12,405 bases of DNA from Betaproteobacteria bacterium. GTDB lineage: Bacteria; Pseudomonadota; Gammaproteobacteria; Burkholderiales; SG8-41. The notes under the pieces were generated by a model. The model was not told the origin of the DNA and did no database searches. It worked only from the letters and a program-made list of their open reading frames with translations. Position 1 is the stretch's first letter. Each line of letters opens with the position of its first letter. The translations under genes and the position numbers were made by a program. Below, one piece after another: positions 5,689 through 12,395 of this stretch. Location of the stretch: NCBI GenBank assembly GCA_028292065.1, contig JAQGNC010000560.1, positions 1 through 12,405 on the forward strand, given 5' to 3'.

Positions 5689-7806
5689 ATGCCTGAAGCT
5701 GCCGAGCTCTTCCGGCAGTGGTCGAGCTACCTGAAGCCTGAGGACCTGACTCAGATCGAGTCGGCGTACCGCTTCAGCAAAGCCGCCCACGAAGGGCAGT
5801 TCCGCAAGTCCGGCGAGCCGTACATCTCGCACCCGCTCGCCGTCGCCGACATCCTCGCGCAGTGGCACATGGACCCGCAGGCGCTGACCGCGGCGCTCCT
5901 GCACGACGTGACCGAGGACACCGAGGTCACCAAGACCGAGATCTCGCGCAACTTCGGCAAACCCGTCGCCGAGCTCGTCGACGGCGTCTCCAAGCTCGAC
6001 AAGATCGAGTTCGAGACCCAGGAAAAAGCCCAGGCCGAGAACTTCCGCAAGATGCTGCTGGCGATGGCGCGCGATGTGCGCGTCATCCTGATCAAGCTCG
6101 CCGACCGGCTCCACAACATGCGCACGCTCGACACGCTCGAGCCGGAGAAGCGCCGGCGCATCGCGCGCGAAACCGTCGAGATCTACGCGCCGATCGCGAA
6201 CCGGCTCGGGCTCAACAGCATCTACCAGGAGCTCGAGGACCTGGCGTTCAAGCACCTGTATCCCGAACGTCACCGCGTCATCGCCAAGGCGGTCAAGGCA
6301 GCCCGCGGCAACCGCCGCGAAGTGGTCAGCAAGGTCGCCGCAGCGCTCCAGAAGAAGCTCAAGGAGAACAAGGTCGACTCGCAGGTGCACGGCCGCGAGA
6401 AACACCTGTACTCGATCTACCGCAAGATGCGCGAGAAGCACCTGTCGTTCGCGCAGATCCTCGACGTGTTCGCTTTCCGCATCATCGTGAAAGACGTGCA
6501 GTCGTGCTATCTCGCGCTCGGCGCGCTGCACAGCCTCTACAAGCCGATTCCGGGCAAGTTCAAGGACTACATCGCCATCCCCAAGGCGAACGGCTACCAG
6601 TCGCTGCACACCACGCTCTTCGGCCCGTTCGGCAGCCCGTGCGAGATCCAGATCCGCACCCTCGACATGCACAAGATCGCCGAAGCCGGGGTCGCGTCGC
6701 ACTGGCTTTATCGCAGCTCGGACGCGTCGCTCTCGGAGCTGCAGCAAAAGACCCACCAGTGGCTGCAGAGCCTGATCGAGATGCAGTCCGAATCGGGCGA
6801 CTCGGTCGAGTTTCTCGAGCACCTCAAAGTCGATCTCTTTCCCGACGAGGTCTACGTCTTCACGCCGAAAGGCAAAATCCTCGCGCTGCCTCGCGGCGCC
6901 ACCGCGGTCGATTTCGCCTACGCCGTGCACACCGACATCGGCAACCGTTGCGTTGCGGTGAAGATCAACCAGGAGCTCATGCCGCTGCGCTGCGAGTTGA
7001 AGAACGGCGACCGCGTCGAGATCATCACCGCGGCGCACGCGAAGCCGAACCCGCTGTGGCTCAACTTCGTCGTCACCGCGAAAGCGCGCTCGCACATCCG
7101 CCATTTCGTGAAGACGATGCACTTCCAGGAATCGGTCCAGCTCGGCGAGCGTCTCCTGAATCAGGCGCTGACGGCGTTCAAGTCGAGCCTGGCGGAAGTG
7201 AAGGAGCAGCAGTGGGAAAAGCTCATGAAGGAATCGAGCGCGAAATCGCGCGAGCACCTGCTCTCCGACCTGGGGTTGGGTAAACGCCTCTCGGCGGTCA
7301 TCGCGCGCCAGCTCCTGTCGCTCGGGTCTTTGAGCGCGAGCGAGAGCGCCATACCGGGAACTGTCGTCATCCGCGGCTCCGAAGGCATGGCGGTGCAGTT
7401 CGCCAAATGCTGCAAGCCGATACCGGGCGACCCGATCATCGGCATGATCAGCAAGGACCAGGGCATGGTGATCCACACCCACGACTGCCCCGTGATCGGC
7501 AAGAGCCGCCCCGACCCCGACCGCCTGCTCGACGTGCAGTGGGACCAGGAAACGCGCAAGTCATTCGAAGTGAGCATCAAGCTCGTCGTCGCGAACCAGC
7601 GCGGCGTGCTCGCGAAAGTGGCGGCCGAAATCTCGAGCGCGGGATCGAACATCCAGAACGTCGCGGTCGATCCCGACGACGGCGGCAACTACACCACCAT
7701 GCACTTCACCCTGCAGGTCGGCAACCGCCTCCACCTCGCGCAGATCATGCGCGGGCTGCGCAGCATCCCGGAAGTGATCCGCATCTCGAGGGTGAAGTCG
7801 GGGTAG
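5689..7806 (+). CDS. spoT: Bifunctional (p)ppGpp synthetase/hydrolase SpoT (RelA/SpoT homologue)
   Basis: This enzyme makes and degrades the stringent-response alarmone (p)ppGpp. All domains of a long RSH protein are present in 705 aa. The HD hydrolase keeps its metal ligands (H48, H72, D73, D139 in LADRLHNMRTL) and EDT (76-78), so hydrolysis should be active. The synthetase (about 232-345) has GREKHLYSIYRKM, D259 and E319 in EIQIRT, so synthesis should be active too. The TGS domain is at about 384-447, the Zn-finger/RIS region has C574, C575, H598 and C600, and the ACT domain is at about 628-702. The loop that reads RFKD in E. coli SpoT and EFDD in E. coli RelA is KFKD here (290-293), which places it on the bifunctional side. 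ATG 5689 fits the family start; no clear Shine-Dalgarno is seen, and a 26-bp palindrome arm ends 7 nt before it. Confidence 0.96.
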   Translation: MPEAAELFRQWSSYLKPEDLTQIESAYRFSKAAHEGQFRKSGEPYISHPLAVADILAQWHMDPQALTAALLHDVTEDTEVTKTEISRNFGKPVAELVDGVSKLDKIEFETQEKAQAENFRKMLLAMARDVRVILIKLADRLHNMRTLDTLEPEKRRRIARETVEIYAPIANRLGLNSIYQELEDLAFKHLYPERHRVIAKAVKAARGNRREVVSKVAAALQKKLKENKVDSQVHGREKHLYSIYRKMREKHLSFAQILDVFAFRIIVKDVQSCYLALGALHSLYKPIPGKFKDYIAIPKANGYQSLHTTLFGPFGSPCEIQIRTLDMHKIAEAGVASHWLYRSSDASLSELQQKTHQWLQSLIEMQSESGDSVEFLEHLKVDLFPDEVYVFTPKGKILALPRGATAVDFAYAVHTDIGNRCVAVKINQELMPLRCELKNGDRVEIITAAHAKPNPLWLNFVVTAKARSHIRHFVKTMHFQESVQLGERLLNQALTAFKSSLAEVKEQQWEKLMKESSAKSREHLLSDLGLGKRLSAVIARQLLSLGSLSASESAIPGTVVIRGSEGMAVQFAKCCKPIPGDPIIGMISKDQGMVIHTHDCPVIGKSRPDPDRLLDVQWDQETRKSFEVSIKLVVANQRGVLAKVAAEISSAGSNIQNVAVDPDDGGNYTTMHFTLQVGNRLHLAQIMRGLRSIPEVIRISRVKSG

Positions 7807-7963
7807 TGATCCGCGCCGCGGATAACGCTCCTTCCCCTTCAGGGGGAAGGTTGGGATGGGGGTGGTTTGCGAGCGAGCGCGAGCCGAAGGAAGAGGTTCA
7901 AGGAGCGAAACGTTAGCTTCCTTCTTTGCGTTCACCCACGCGTAGCGCGTGGCTTGTCCGCTC
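7807..7963. repeat. Convergent intergenic region with dispersed-type hairpins
   Basis: The 157-bp gap lies between converging spoT and the small lipoprotein gene. It holds an 8-bp perfect hairpin CCTTCCCC-TTCAG-GGGGAAGG (7830-7850) followed by a G-rich TTGGGATGGGGGTGG, a pattern I recognise as common dispersed intergenic repeat material in GC-rich proteobacteria. There is also an 8-bp inverted repeat GAAGGAAG/CTTCCTTC (7886-7893 and 7917-7924) and a 7-bp hairpin CCACGCG-TAG-CGCGTGG (7936-7952). One or more may end transcription in either direction, but none has a good T-run. Confidence 0.6.
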
Positions 7964-8251
7964 CTACCGCGAGCGACAAGCGCTGGCGCCGTCCTGCCAC
8001 CCCATCGAGTAATCGTTCTCCGCCTTGAACCGCCCAGCATTCCGTCGGCGCGGGGTGGCGCACGCGTCGGCATAGCCTTCCTTGAATCCCGCGGGGTAAC
8101 CGGTGAGATTGAAGCGCGGCGCGGGCGCCTTGGCGGCGGGCGCTGTCGGCGCCGGGGGCGCGGCTCCGCCGCCGACCGCTTCGCAGCCGGCGACGAGTAC
8201 GGCGATACACAAGAGTAGGGCCGCCGAAGCGGCCCCGTTCAGGCAGCGCAT
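7964..8251 (-). CDS. Small lipoprotein, uncharacterised, with repeated aromatic-glycine motif
   Basis: I do not recognise a named function. The 95-aa product has a lipoprotein signal: hydrophobic core 7-19 and lipobox VAGC with C23 as the acylated cysteine. The residue after it is Glu, not Asp, so outer-membrane sorting is expected. A short Ala/Pro linker (about 30-45) follows. The folded part (about 46-95) has two similar halves, GYPAGFKEGYADAC and DYSMGWQDGASAC, which could be disulfide-linked through their cysteines. It begins 9 nt after the stop of the 114-aa membrane protein gene on the same strand, so the two are probably co-transcribed. There is no clear Shine-Dalgarno before ATG 8251. 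The signal peptide and coherent motif make it a real gene in my judgement. Confidence 0.75.
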   Translation of the reverse strand: MRCLNGAASAALLLCIAVLVAGCEAVGGGAAPPAPTAPAAKAPAPRFNLTGYPAGFKEGYADACATPRRRNAGRFKAENDYSMGWQDGASACRSR

Positions 8252-8260
8252 GCGAGAATG

Positions 8261-8605
8261 TTACAGGCCCGTCGTCTCGACCGCCGTTCCCTCGCTCGTC
8301 GCCGCGACCGGCATCGCCCACAGGGAGCCGCGGCGCTCGATCTCGCGCACCGATTCGATCACGCCACATTCGGCGCACTGGAAAGCCGGACCTGCGCGCG
8401 GAGCTTCGACGCTCTCGCTGGCGGGCACTGCCGCGGTCCTGGTATCAGTCGCCACCGCGGTGCCGCTGCCGACCATCGCACGCGGCATCCATCCGGCCAT
8501 CGACGCGATGCCGAGGATGCTGAACACGATCACCGCAATCGCGGCGATCAGCATCATCGGGTAAAGCAGTTCGGGGGGTCTCGGGTAAGTCCGGGAGAGT
8601 TCCAT
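8261..8605 (-). CDS. Single-pass membrane protein with CxxCGVxESVR module, uncharacterised
   Basis: The 114-aa product has a short cytoplasmic N-terminus with RPPELLYP, one transmembrane segment (about 15-37) and a variable Ala/Thr/Glu-rich linker. After the linker comes CAECGVIESVREIERRG (about 77-93). This N-anchor plus CxxCG(V/T)(V/I)xSVRxxE arrangement is familiar to me from betaproteobacterial glycine-zipper 2TM (Rick_17kDa_Anti/SlyB-like) envelope proteins, where the cysteine module leads into a GLGAVAGG-type zipper. Here the zipper is absent and the protein ends after about 20 further residues. The other reading frames downstream do not encode a zipper either, so a simple frameshift is not evident. 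The start at 8605 is supported by AAAGGAA about 6 nt upstream. A sigma-54-like promoter and a GlrR-type site lie upstream. Confidence 0.8.
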   Translation of the reverse strand: MELSRTYPRPPELLYPMMLIAAIAVIVFSILGIASMAGWMPRAMVGSGTAVATDTRTAAVPASESVEAPRAGPAFQCAECGVIESVREIERRGSLWAMPVAATSEGTAVETTGL

Positions 8606-8674
8606 GGTGCGTTCCTTTCAGCAGGACCGCCGCTTCGGCGTCCATCGCAGCAGTGTTCGGTTGCGATGTATGAA

Positions 8675-8689
8675 GCACGGTCTATGCCA
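8675..8689 (-). promoter_or_regulatory. Candidate sigma-54 (-24/-12) promoter for the two small envelope genes
   Basis: On the minus strand TGGCATAGACCGTGC has the obligatory GG and GC dinucleotides exactly 10 nt apart and TGGCA at the -24 box. The -12 box is GTGC instead of the preferred TTGC, and ACG after TGGC is ATA. Transcription would start near 8663, giving a leader of about 58 nt to the ATG at 8605. The match is imperfect; support comes mainly from its position after a sigma-54 activator gene and its site. Confidence 0.4.
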
Positions 8690-8804
8690 GGCGTGTTTGC
8701 CCGGTGGAGGAGCGCCGACGAGAGGGTTTATGTCGCTGCGGAGCAACGCGACGCGCAACGCGCAAGCACGCGATGCCACGGCTCGCGCCTCACGGCGCTG
8801 CATT

Positions 8805-8828
8805 TGTCGCTGTCGCGGGACCCCGACA
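8805..8828. promoter_or_regulatory. Candidate GlrR (QseF) binding site, TGTC-N10-GACA
   Basis: An exact TGTC-GCGGGACCCC-GACA palindrome lies at 8811-8828. An overlapping copy matching 7 of 8 fixed bases (TGTC-N10-GACC) lies at 8805-8822. The dyad extends outward to 8809-8830, reaching the glrR stop codon. As I recall, the E. coli GlrR consensus is TGTC-N10-GACA, found upstream of the sigma-54 promoter of glmY. Here the site lies about 130 bp upstream of the sigma-54-like element at 8675-8689, a normal enhancer distance. It could instead be a transcript-end hairpin, but no T-run follows. Confidence 0.6.
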
Positions 8829-8829
8829 G

Positions 8830-10203
8830 CTATTGCGGCCGCGCGTTCTTGAAGAGCTTGGGGTCGAGCTGGTGACGCTGCAGGAGCTTGTAGAACTCGG
8901 TGCGGTTGCGTTTGGCGAGCCGCGCCGCCTGGGTCACGTTGCCTTCGGTGATCCGCAGGATCTGCGCGAGATAGTCGCGCTCGAACTTGCGCCGCGCTTC
9001 CTCGAACGAGGCGAACTCGCTCTGCTGGTGCTGGATCGCGGTCTGCACGAGCGTCGCGGGGATGAGGGGCGTGGTGGCGAGAGCGACCGCCTGCTCGACC
9101 ACGTTGTAGAGCTGGCGCACGTTGCCGGGCCACGGCGCGGACACGAGCGCTTCGATCGCCTCGGGCGCGAAGCCCGAGATCGTCCGGTTGTACTTGTCCG
9201 CGAGCAGCTTCAGGAAATGATTCGCGAGCAGCGGAATGTCTTCGCGGCGCTCGGAGAGCGACGGCAGGTGCAGCGCGACGACGTTGAGGCGATAGTAAAG
9301 GTCGTCGCGGAAATTGCCCGCGGCCATCTCGGCTTCGATGTTGCGGTGGGTCGCGGAGATCACGCGCACGTCGACCTCATGGCTTTCGGTCGAGCCCACC
9401 GGCCGCACCGTGCGCTCCTGCAGGACGCGCAACAGCTTCACCTGCAGCGGCACCGGCATGTCGCCGATCTCGTCGAGAAACAGCGTGCCTTTGTTCGCCG
9501 TCTGGAACAGGCCTTTGTGGTCGCGATGCGCGCCGGTGAACGAGCCTTTGACGTGACCGAAAAGCTCGGACTCGAGGAGCTGCTCGGGAATGGCGCCGCA
9601 GTTGATCGCGACGAACGCGTTGTCGCGGCGGCGGCTCGCGTTGTGGATCGCACGCGCCATCAGCTCCTTGCCGGTGCCCGACTCGCCGTAGATGAAAACG
9701 CTCGCATCGCTGTCGGCGACCAGGCGCGCTTTGGAGAGCACTTCCTCCAGCGCCGGGTTGCGCGTGATGATTTCCTTGCGCCACGTCTCATCCCCGCCGT
9801 CGTTGCCGGCTTCGCCCGCGCCGCGTCCGAGCGAGAGCGCGCGCTCGATCTCGGTCAACAGCGTCTTCGCCTCGAAAGGCTTGGTGAGGTAGCCGAACAG
9901 GCCGCTTTTGACCGCCGCCACCGCGTCCGGGATCGTGCCGTGCGCAGTGAGGATGATGACCGGCAGCGCGGCGTTCTGATGCTGTATCGACTGGAACAGC
10001 GCCATGCCGTCCATCCCGCTCATGCGCAGATCGGTGACGACGACCTTCGGCCTCGCGACCGCGAGCTGCGCGAGCGCGCGCTCGGCGCTCTCGGCGGTCG
10101 TGACCGCGTAACCCGCAGCCGAGAGGCGGATCTGCATGAGGCGCAGCAGATCGGGATCGTCGTCGACGACGAGGACGCTCGGGCGTATGGCGGAGGTGTT
10201 CAT
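8830..10203 (-). CDS. glrR: GlrR/QseF sigma-54-dependent response regulator
   Basis: This NtrC-type activator drives sigma-54 promoters after phosphorylation by GlrK; in E. coli the orthologue controls glmY and links to the envelope-stress sigma factor gene. The 457-aa product has a receiver domain (acidic pocket D14-D16, phospho-acceptor D58, T86, K108). Next comes an AAA+ domain with Walker A GESGTGKE (173-180), sigma-54 contact loop GSFTGA (220-225), Walker B GTLFLDEIGD (239-248) and the PWPGNVRQL segment (357-365). A Fis-type HTH (about 415-442) contains GNVTQAARLAKRNRTEFYKL, very like E. coli GlrR. The start ATG at 10203 fits the receiver N-terminus; it follows glrG by 14 nt. The contact loop is GSFTGA rather than the usual GAFTGA. 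Its own site lies directly after its stop codon. Confidence 0.94.
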   Translation of the reverse strand: MNTSAIRPSVLVVDDDPDLLRLMQIRLSAAGYAVTTAESAERALAQLAVARPKVVVTDLRMSGMDGMALFQSIQHQNAALPVIILTAHGTIPDAVAAVKSGLFGYLTKPFEAKTLLTEIERALSLGRGAGEAGNDGGDETWRKEIITRNPALEEVLSKARLVADSDASVFIYGESGTGKELMARAIHNASRRRDNAFVAINCGAIPEQLLESELFGHVKGSFTGAHRDHKGLFQTANKGTLFLDEIGDMPVPLQVKLLRVLQERTVRPVGSTESHEVDVRVISATHRNIEAEMAAGNFRDDLYYRLNVVALHLPSLSERREDIPLLANHFLKLLADKYNRTISGFAPEAIEALVSAPWPGNVRQLYNVVEQAVALATTPLIPATLVQTAIQHQQSEFASFEEARRKFERDYLAQILRITEGNVTQAARLAKRNRTEFYKLLQRHQLDPKLFKNARPQ

Positions 10204-10217
10204 ATTCTTCTGGAAGG

Positions 10218-10850
10218 TTAGCGGCGGCGCGGCGCGGCCTCTCCGCGCTCGGAGAGACTGCGTTCGAGGGTGCGCAGCGCGTCGAGCTTCTGCTGCAGCC
10301 CGTGGACGTTCTGCTGCAGCGCCTGGTTGTTTTTTTCCAGCGCCTGCGCGTTCTGCTGCAGCCCCTGTGCGGCCGCGGCGAGCCGGCGCTGCTCCTGGAT
10401 GGAAGCGCTCAGCATGAACGCGAGACCGTGCAGCGGGGCCGTCGGATTCTTCACCAGCGGGTCGAGCAGGTCGAGCGCACGCGTTTCCTCGGCGGCCGGG
10501 CTCCCCGGCACCGACGAGGCGATCGCGAGCTTCACTCGCGCCACGTCGCTGCGCGACTGGTTGAACGCCTGCCGGGCCAGCTCCTGCTCGCGGGCGAGCT
10601 CGCTCGGCGGCAGGCGGCGCAGGCGCTCGAACTCCGCCAGCAGCGCGTCGACCTCGTTCGCCTTGGGCTCCGCCGGCGCGACGCGCTCGGGCTTGGCCAC
10701 CGGCGGCGGCGCGACGATCGCGGGTTTTTTCTCGACCCTCGGCGGCGCGACTGCGACGACCGGCGCCTCCTCCTCCGGCGGCGCTTCGGGAGCGCTTGCG
10801 CACGCCGCGAGCGCGAGTGCCGCGGCTGCGGCGGCGAGCCGAGCGCTCAC
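10218..10850 (-). CDS. glrG: GlrG/QseG-type outer-membrane lipoprotein of the GlrKR system
   Basis: In enterobacteria the lipoprotein QseG (YfhG/GlrG), encoded between sensor and regulator, interacts with the sensor kinase and tunes its activity. The 210-aa product has a very Ala-rich signal peptide and lipobox ALAAC with C17 followed by Ala, predicting outer-membrane location. Residues about 20-65 are a Pro/Ala/Glu linker long enough to span part of the periplasm. LLAEFERLRRLPPSELAREQ (about 70-89) opens the conserved part. The C-terminal half (about 150-200) is a Gln/Leu/Asn-rich coiled coil with recurring LQQN units. The start is GTG at 10850, in a 4-nt GTGA overlap with the glrK stop, which implies coupling. 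Identification rests mainly on gene order, lipobox and coiled coil, since the family diverges fast. Confidence 0.8.
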   Translation of the reverse strand: MSARLAAAAAALALAACASAPEAPPEEEAPVVAVAPPRVEKKPAIVAPPPVAKPERVAPAEPKANEVDALLAEFERLRRLPPSELAREQELARQAFNQSRSDVARVKLAIASSVPGSPAAEETRALDLLDPLVKNPTAPLHGLAFMLSASIQEQRRLAAAAQGLQQNAQALEKNNQALQQNVHGLQQKLDALRTLERSLSERGEAAPRRR

Positions 10851-12322
10851 CGCACCGTCTCCGGTTCGGCGACCGCGCGTTGCGCGGGCGCGGGGGAAGG
10901 CGACAACGGCAGCCGTATGCGGATGTGCGCCCCGGGACCGTCGTCGACGATCTCGGCGCTGCCGCCGTGCATCTGCGCGTATTCGCGAACCACCGACAGA
11001 CCGATGCCGGTTCCCTTCACCAGCGCATCGGCGGCGTACTGACCGCGGTAGAACGGCTCGAACACGAGTTTTCTTTCTTCGGGTGAGATTCCCGGCCCCT
11101 CGTCGGCGACGTCGATCTGGACCGCATCGGCAAGCTGCGTGGCCTGGACCGTGATAGTTGCGCCGGCGGGCGAGAACTTGATGGCGTTGGAGACGAGGTT
11201 GTCGAGCATTACCCGCAGCTTCTCGAAATCGGCGCTCAACGCGAGCTCGTGCATGTTCACGTTGAGCTTGAGGCGTTTGCCTCGCAAGGCAAGCTTCTGG
11301 TCGTCGAGGACCCGGCTCATCACTCGCCTCAACTCGACCTTTGCAAGGTCCAGAGACGGCTTGTGGGACTGGCTCGCGCCGTATGACAGGAGGTCTTCGA
11401 TGAGCTTCTGCAATTCTATACTGTTATGGCGGAGTATTTCGGCGACCTCGCGCTGCTCGGGCGTGAGCTTGCCGACGATCTCGTCGGACAGCAGCTCGGC
11501 GCCTTCGCGCAGCGCGGTCAGCGGCGTTTTCAGCTCGTGCGACATGTGGCGCAGGAAGCGGTTTTTCTGCTGCTCGAGGTCCGCCAGGCGCAGCCGCATC
11601 CAGTCGAGGCGCTCGCCCAGGTGCTGGAGGTCTTCGGGGCCGCCGACCTGCACCGGCGCGCTGAAGTCGGCCTGGCCGAGCCTGCGTATCGCCGCGTCGA
11701 TCTGGCGGATCGGGCGCGCGATCAGGATCGTGAAACCGACCACCAGGAAAATGACGACGGGGAACAGCGCGAGCAGCTGCCACAGCGTGATGTGCTGCGC
11801 CTGCCTCGCGGTCGAGCGCATGTTCTCGACCTCGCGATCGATGAGCGCATTGCTGCGGCGGTTGATCTCGCGCGCACCTTCGGCGAGCCCGACGAACGAC
11901 TGCACCGCTTTCTGCAGGTCTTCCGCGCTCGTCGCCGGATCGGACAGCATCGCGTAAATCGCAGCCTCGCCGCTGACGATCTCGCCCAGCGCATTGCGCT
12001 GCTCGGTGTCGAAAGGCAGGGTGCGAAACTCCGCGGCGGTCGCGAGGAGCTGGTTGCGGTGGACGCGATAAGTGTCGAGCAGCGAGCGGTCGCCCAGGAT
12101 CAGCATCTGGTGCGCGGCGCGCTCCATCGCCGGGATGACCTCGGCCAGCTTGCGGCTGCTTTGCGTGGCCTGCACGGCCTGATAAACCGCTTTCTGGCTG
12201 AGATTGCCGAGCCGGTCGATCGAGATCGCATTGTTGATCAATGCGATCATCAGCGGCAGCGCGATCAGCGCAAAGCCGACGAAGAGCAGCGTGAAGAAAG
12301 AGCGAGGATAGTAGAACCGCAT
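10847..12322 (-). CDS. glrK: GlrK/QseE-type sensor histidine kinase
   Basis: This inner-membrane sensor kinase phosphorylates GlrR. The 491-aa product has TM1 (about 10-31), a mostly helical periplasmic domain (about 32-178) without an obvious ligand fold, TM2 (about 180-201), HAMP (about 202-255) and the HisKA box FLRHMSHELKTPLTALREGA with phospho-acceptor H262. The HATPase domain follows, with N box DNLVSNAIKFSP (374-385), G1 DEGPGI (407-412), FEPFYRG (421-427) and G2 GTGIGLSV (437-444). HisKA and HATPase look intact. Its stop overlaps the glrG start by 4 nt, and the order kinase-lipoprotein-regulator is that of the E. coli glrK-glrG-glrR operon. ATG 12322 gives a typical N-terminus (RFYYPRSFF before TM1); no Shine-Dalgarno or obvious promoter is seen in the 40 nt upstream, before the terminator at the right edge. 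Confidence 0.93.
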   Translation of the reverse strand: MRFYYPRSFFTLLFVGFALIALPLMIALINNAISIDRLGNLSQKAVYQAVQATQSSRKLAEVIPAMERAAHQMLILGDRSLLDTYRVHRNQLLATAAEFRTLPFDTEQRNALGEIVSGEAAIYAMLSDPATSAEDLQKAVQSFVGLAEGAREINRRSNALIDREVENMRSTARQAQHITLWQLLALFPVVIFLVVGFTILIARPIRQIDAAIRRLGQADFSAPVQVGGPEDLQHLGERLDWMRLRLADLEQQKNRFLRHMSHELKTPLTALREGAELLSDEIVGKLTPEQREVAEILRHNSIELQKLIEDLLSYGASQSHKPSLDLAKVELRRVMSRVLDDQKLALRGKRLKLNVNMHELALSADFEKLRVMLDNLVSNAIKFSPAGATITVQATQLADAVQIDVADEGPGISPEERKLVFEPFYRGQYAADALVKGTGIGLSVVREYAQMHGGSAEIVDDGPGAHIRIRLPLSPSPAPAQRAVAEPETVR

Positions 12323-12363
12323 TCAGCGCATCAGCCGCAAGCGGTAAGCCGTGCCGTCCGCTT

Positions 12364-12395
12364 AAAAAAACACCGCAGGCGTGTCCCGCCTGCGG
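12364..12395 (-). terminator. Rho-independent terminator of an unseen upstream minus-strand gene
   Basis: A perfect 9-bp GC stem, CCGCAGGCG (12373-12381) against CGCCTGCGG (12387-12395) with a 5-nt loop, is followed on the minus strand by TG and seven T residues (12364-12370). It reads toward glrK and so ends a transcript coming from beyond the right edge. The last in-window bases (12396-12405) are too few to identify that gene. Confidence 0.85.

Noticed and set aside
5659..7482. 607-codon open frame on the minus strand opposite spoT
   Set aside because: It is a GC-rich antisense shadow of spoT: low-complexity Arg/Leu/Val/Asp composition and no recognisable domain, while the plus strand encodes every SpoT domain.
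8731..8748. A third GlrR-type site starting TGTC at 8731
   Set aside because: The second half is AACG, so only 6 of 8 fixed bases match; too weak to call.
8762..8779. Minus-strand TGGCAT...CTTGC as a second sigma-54 promoter
   Set aside because: The GG to GC spacing is 12 (or 8) nt instead of the required 10.
8704..10221. 505-codon open frame on the plus strand opposite glrR
   Set aside because: Shadow of the well-supported glrR; composition is Arg/Ala/Val/Asp-rich with no domain and no plausible start context.
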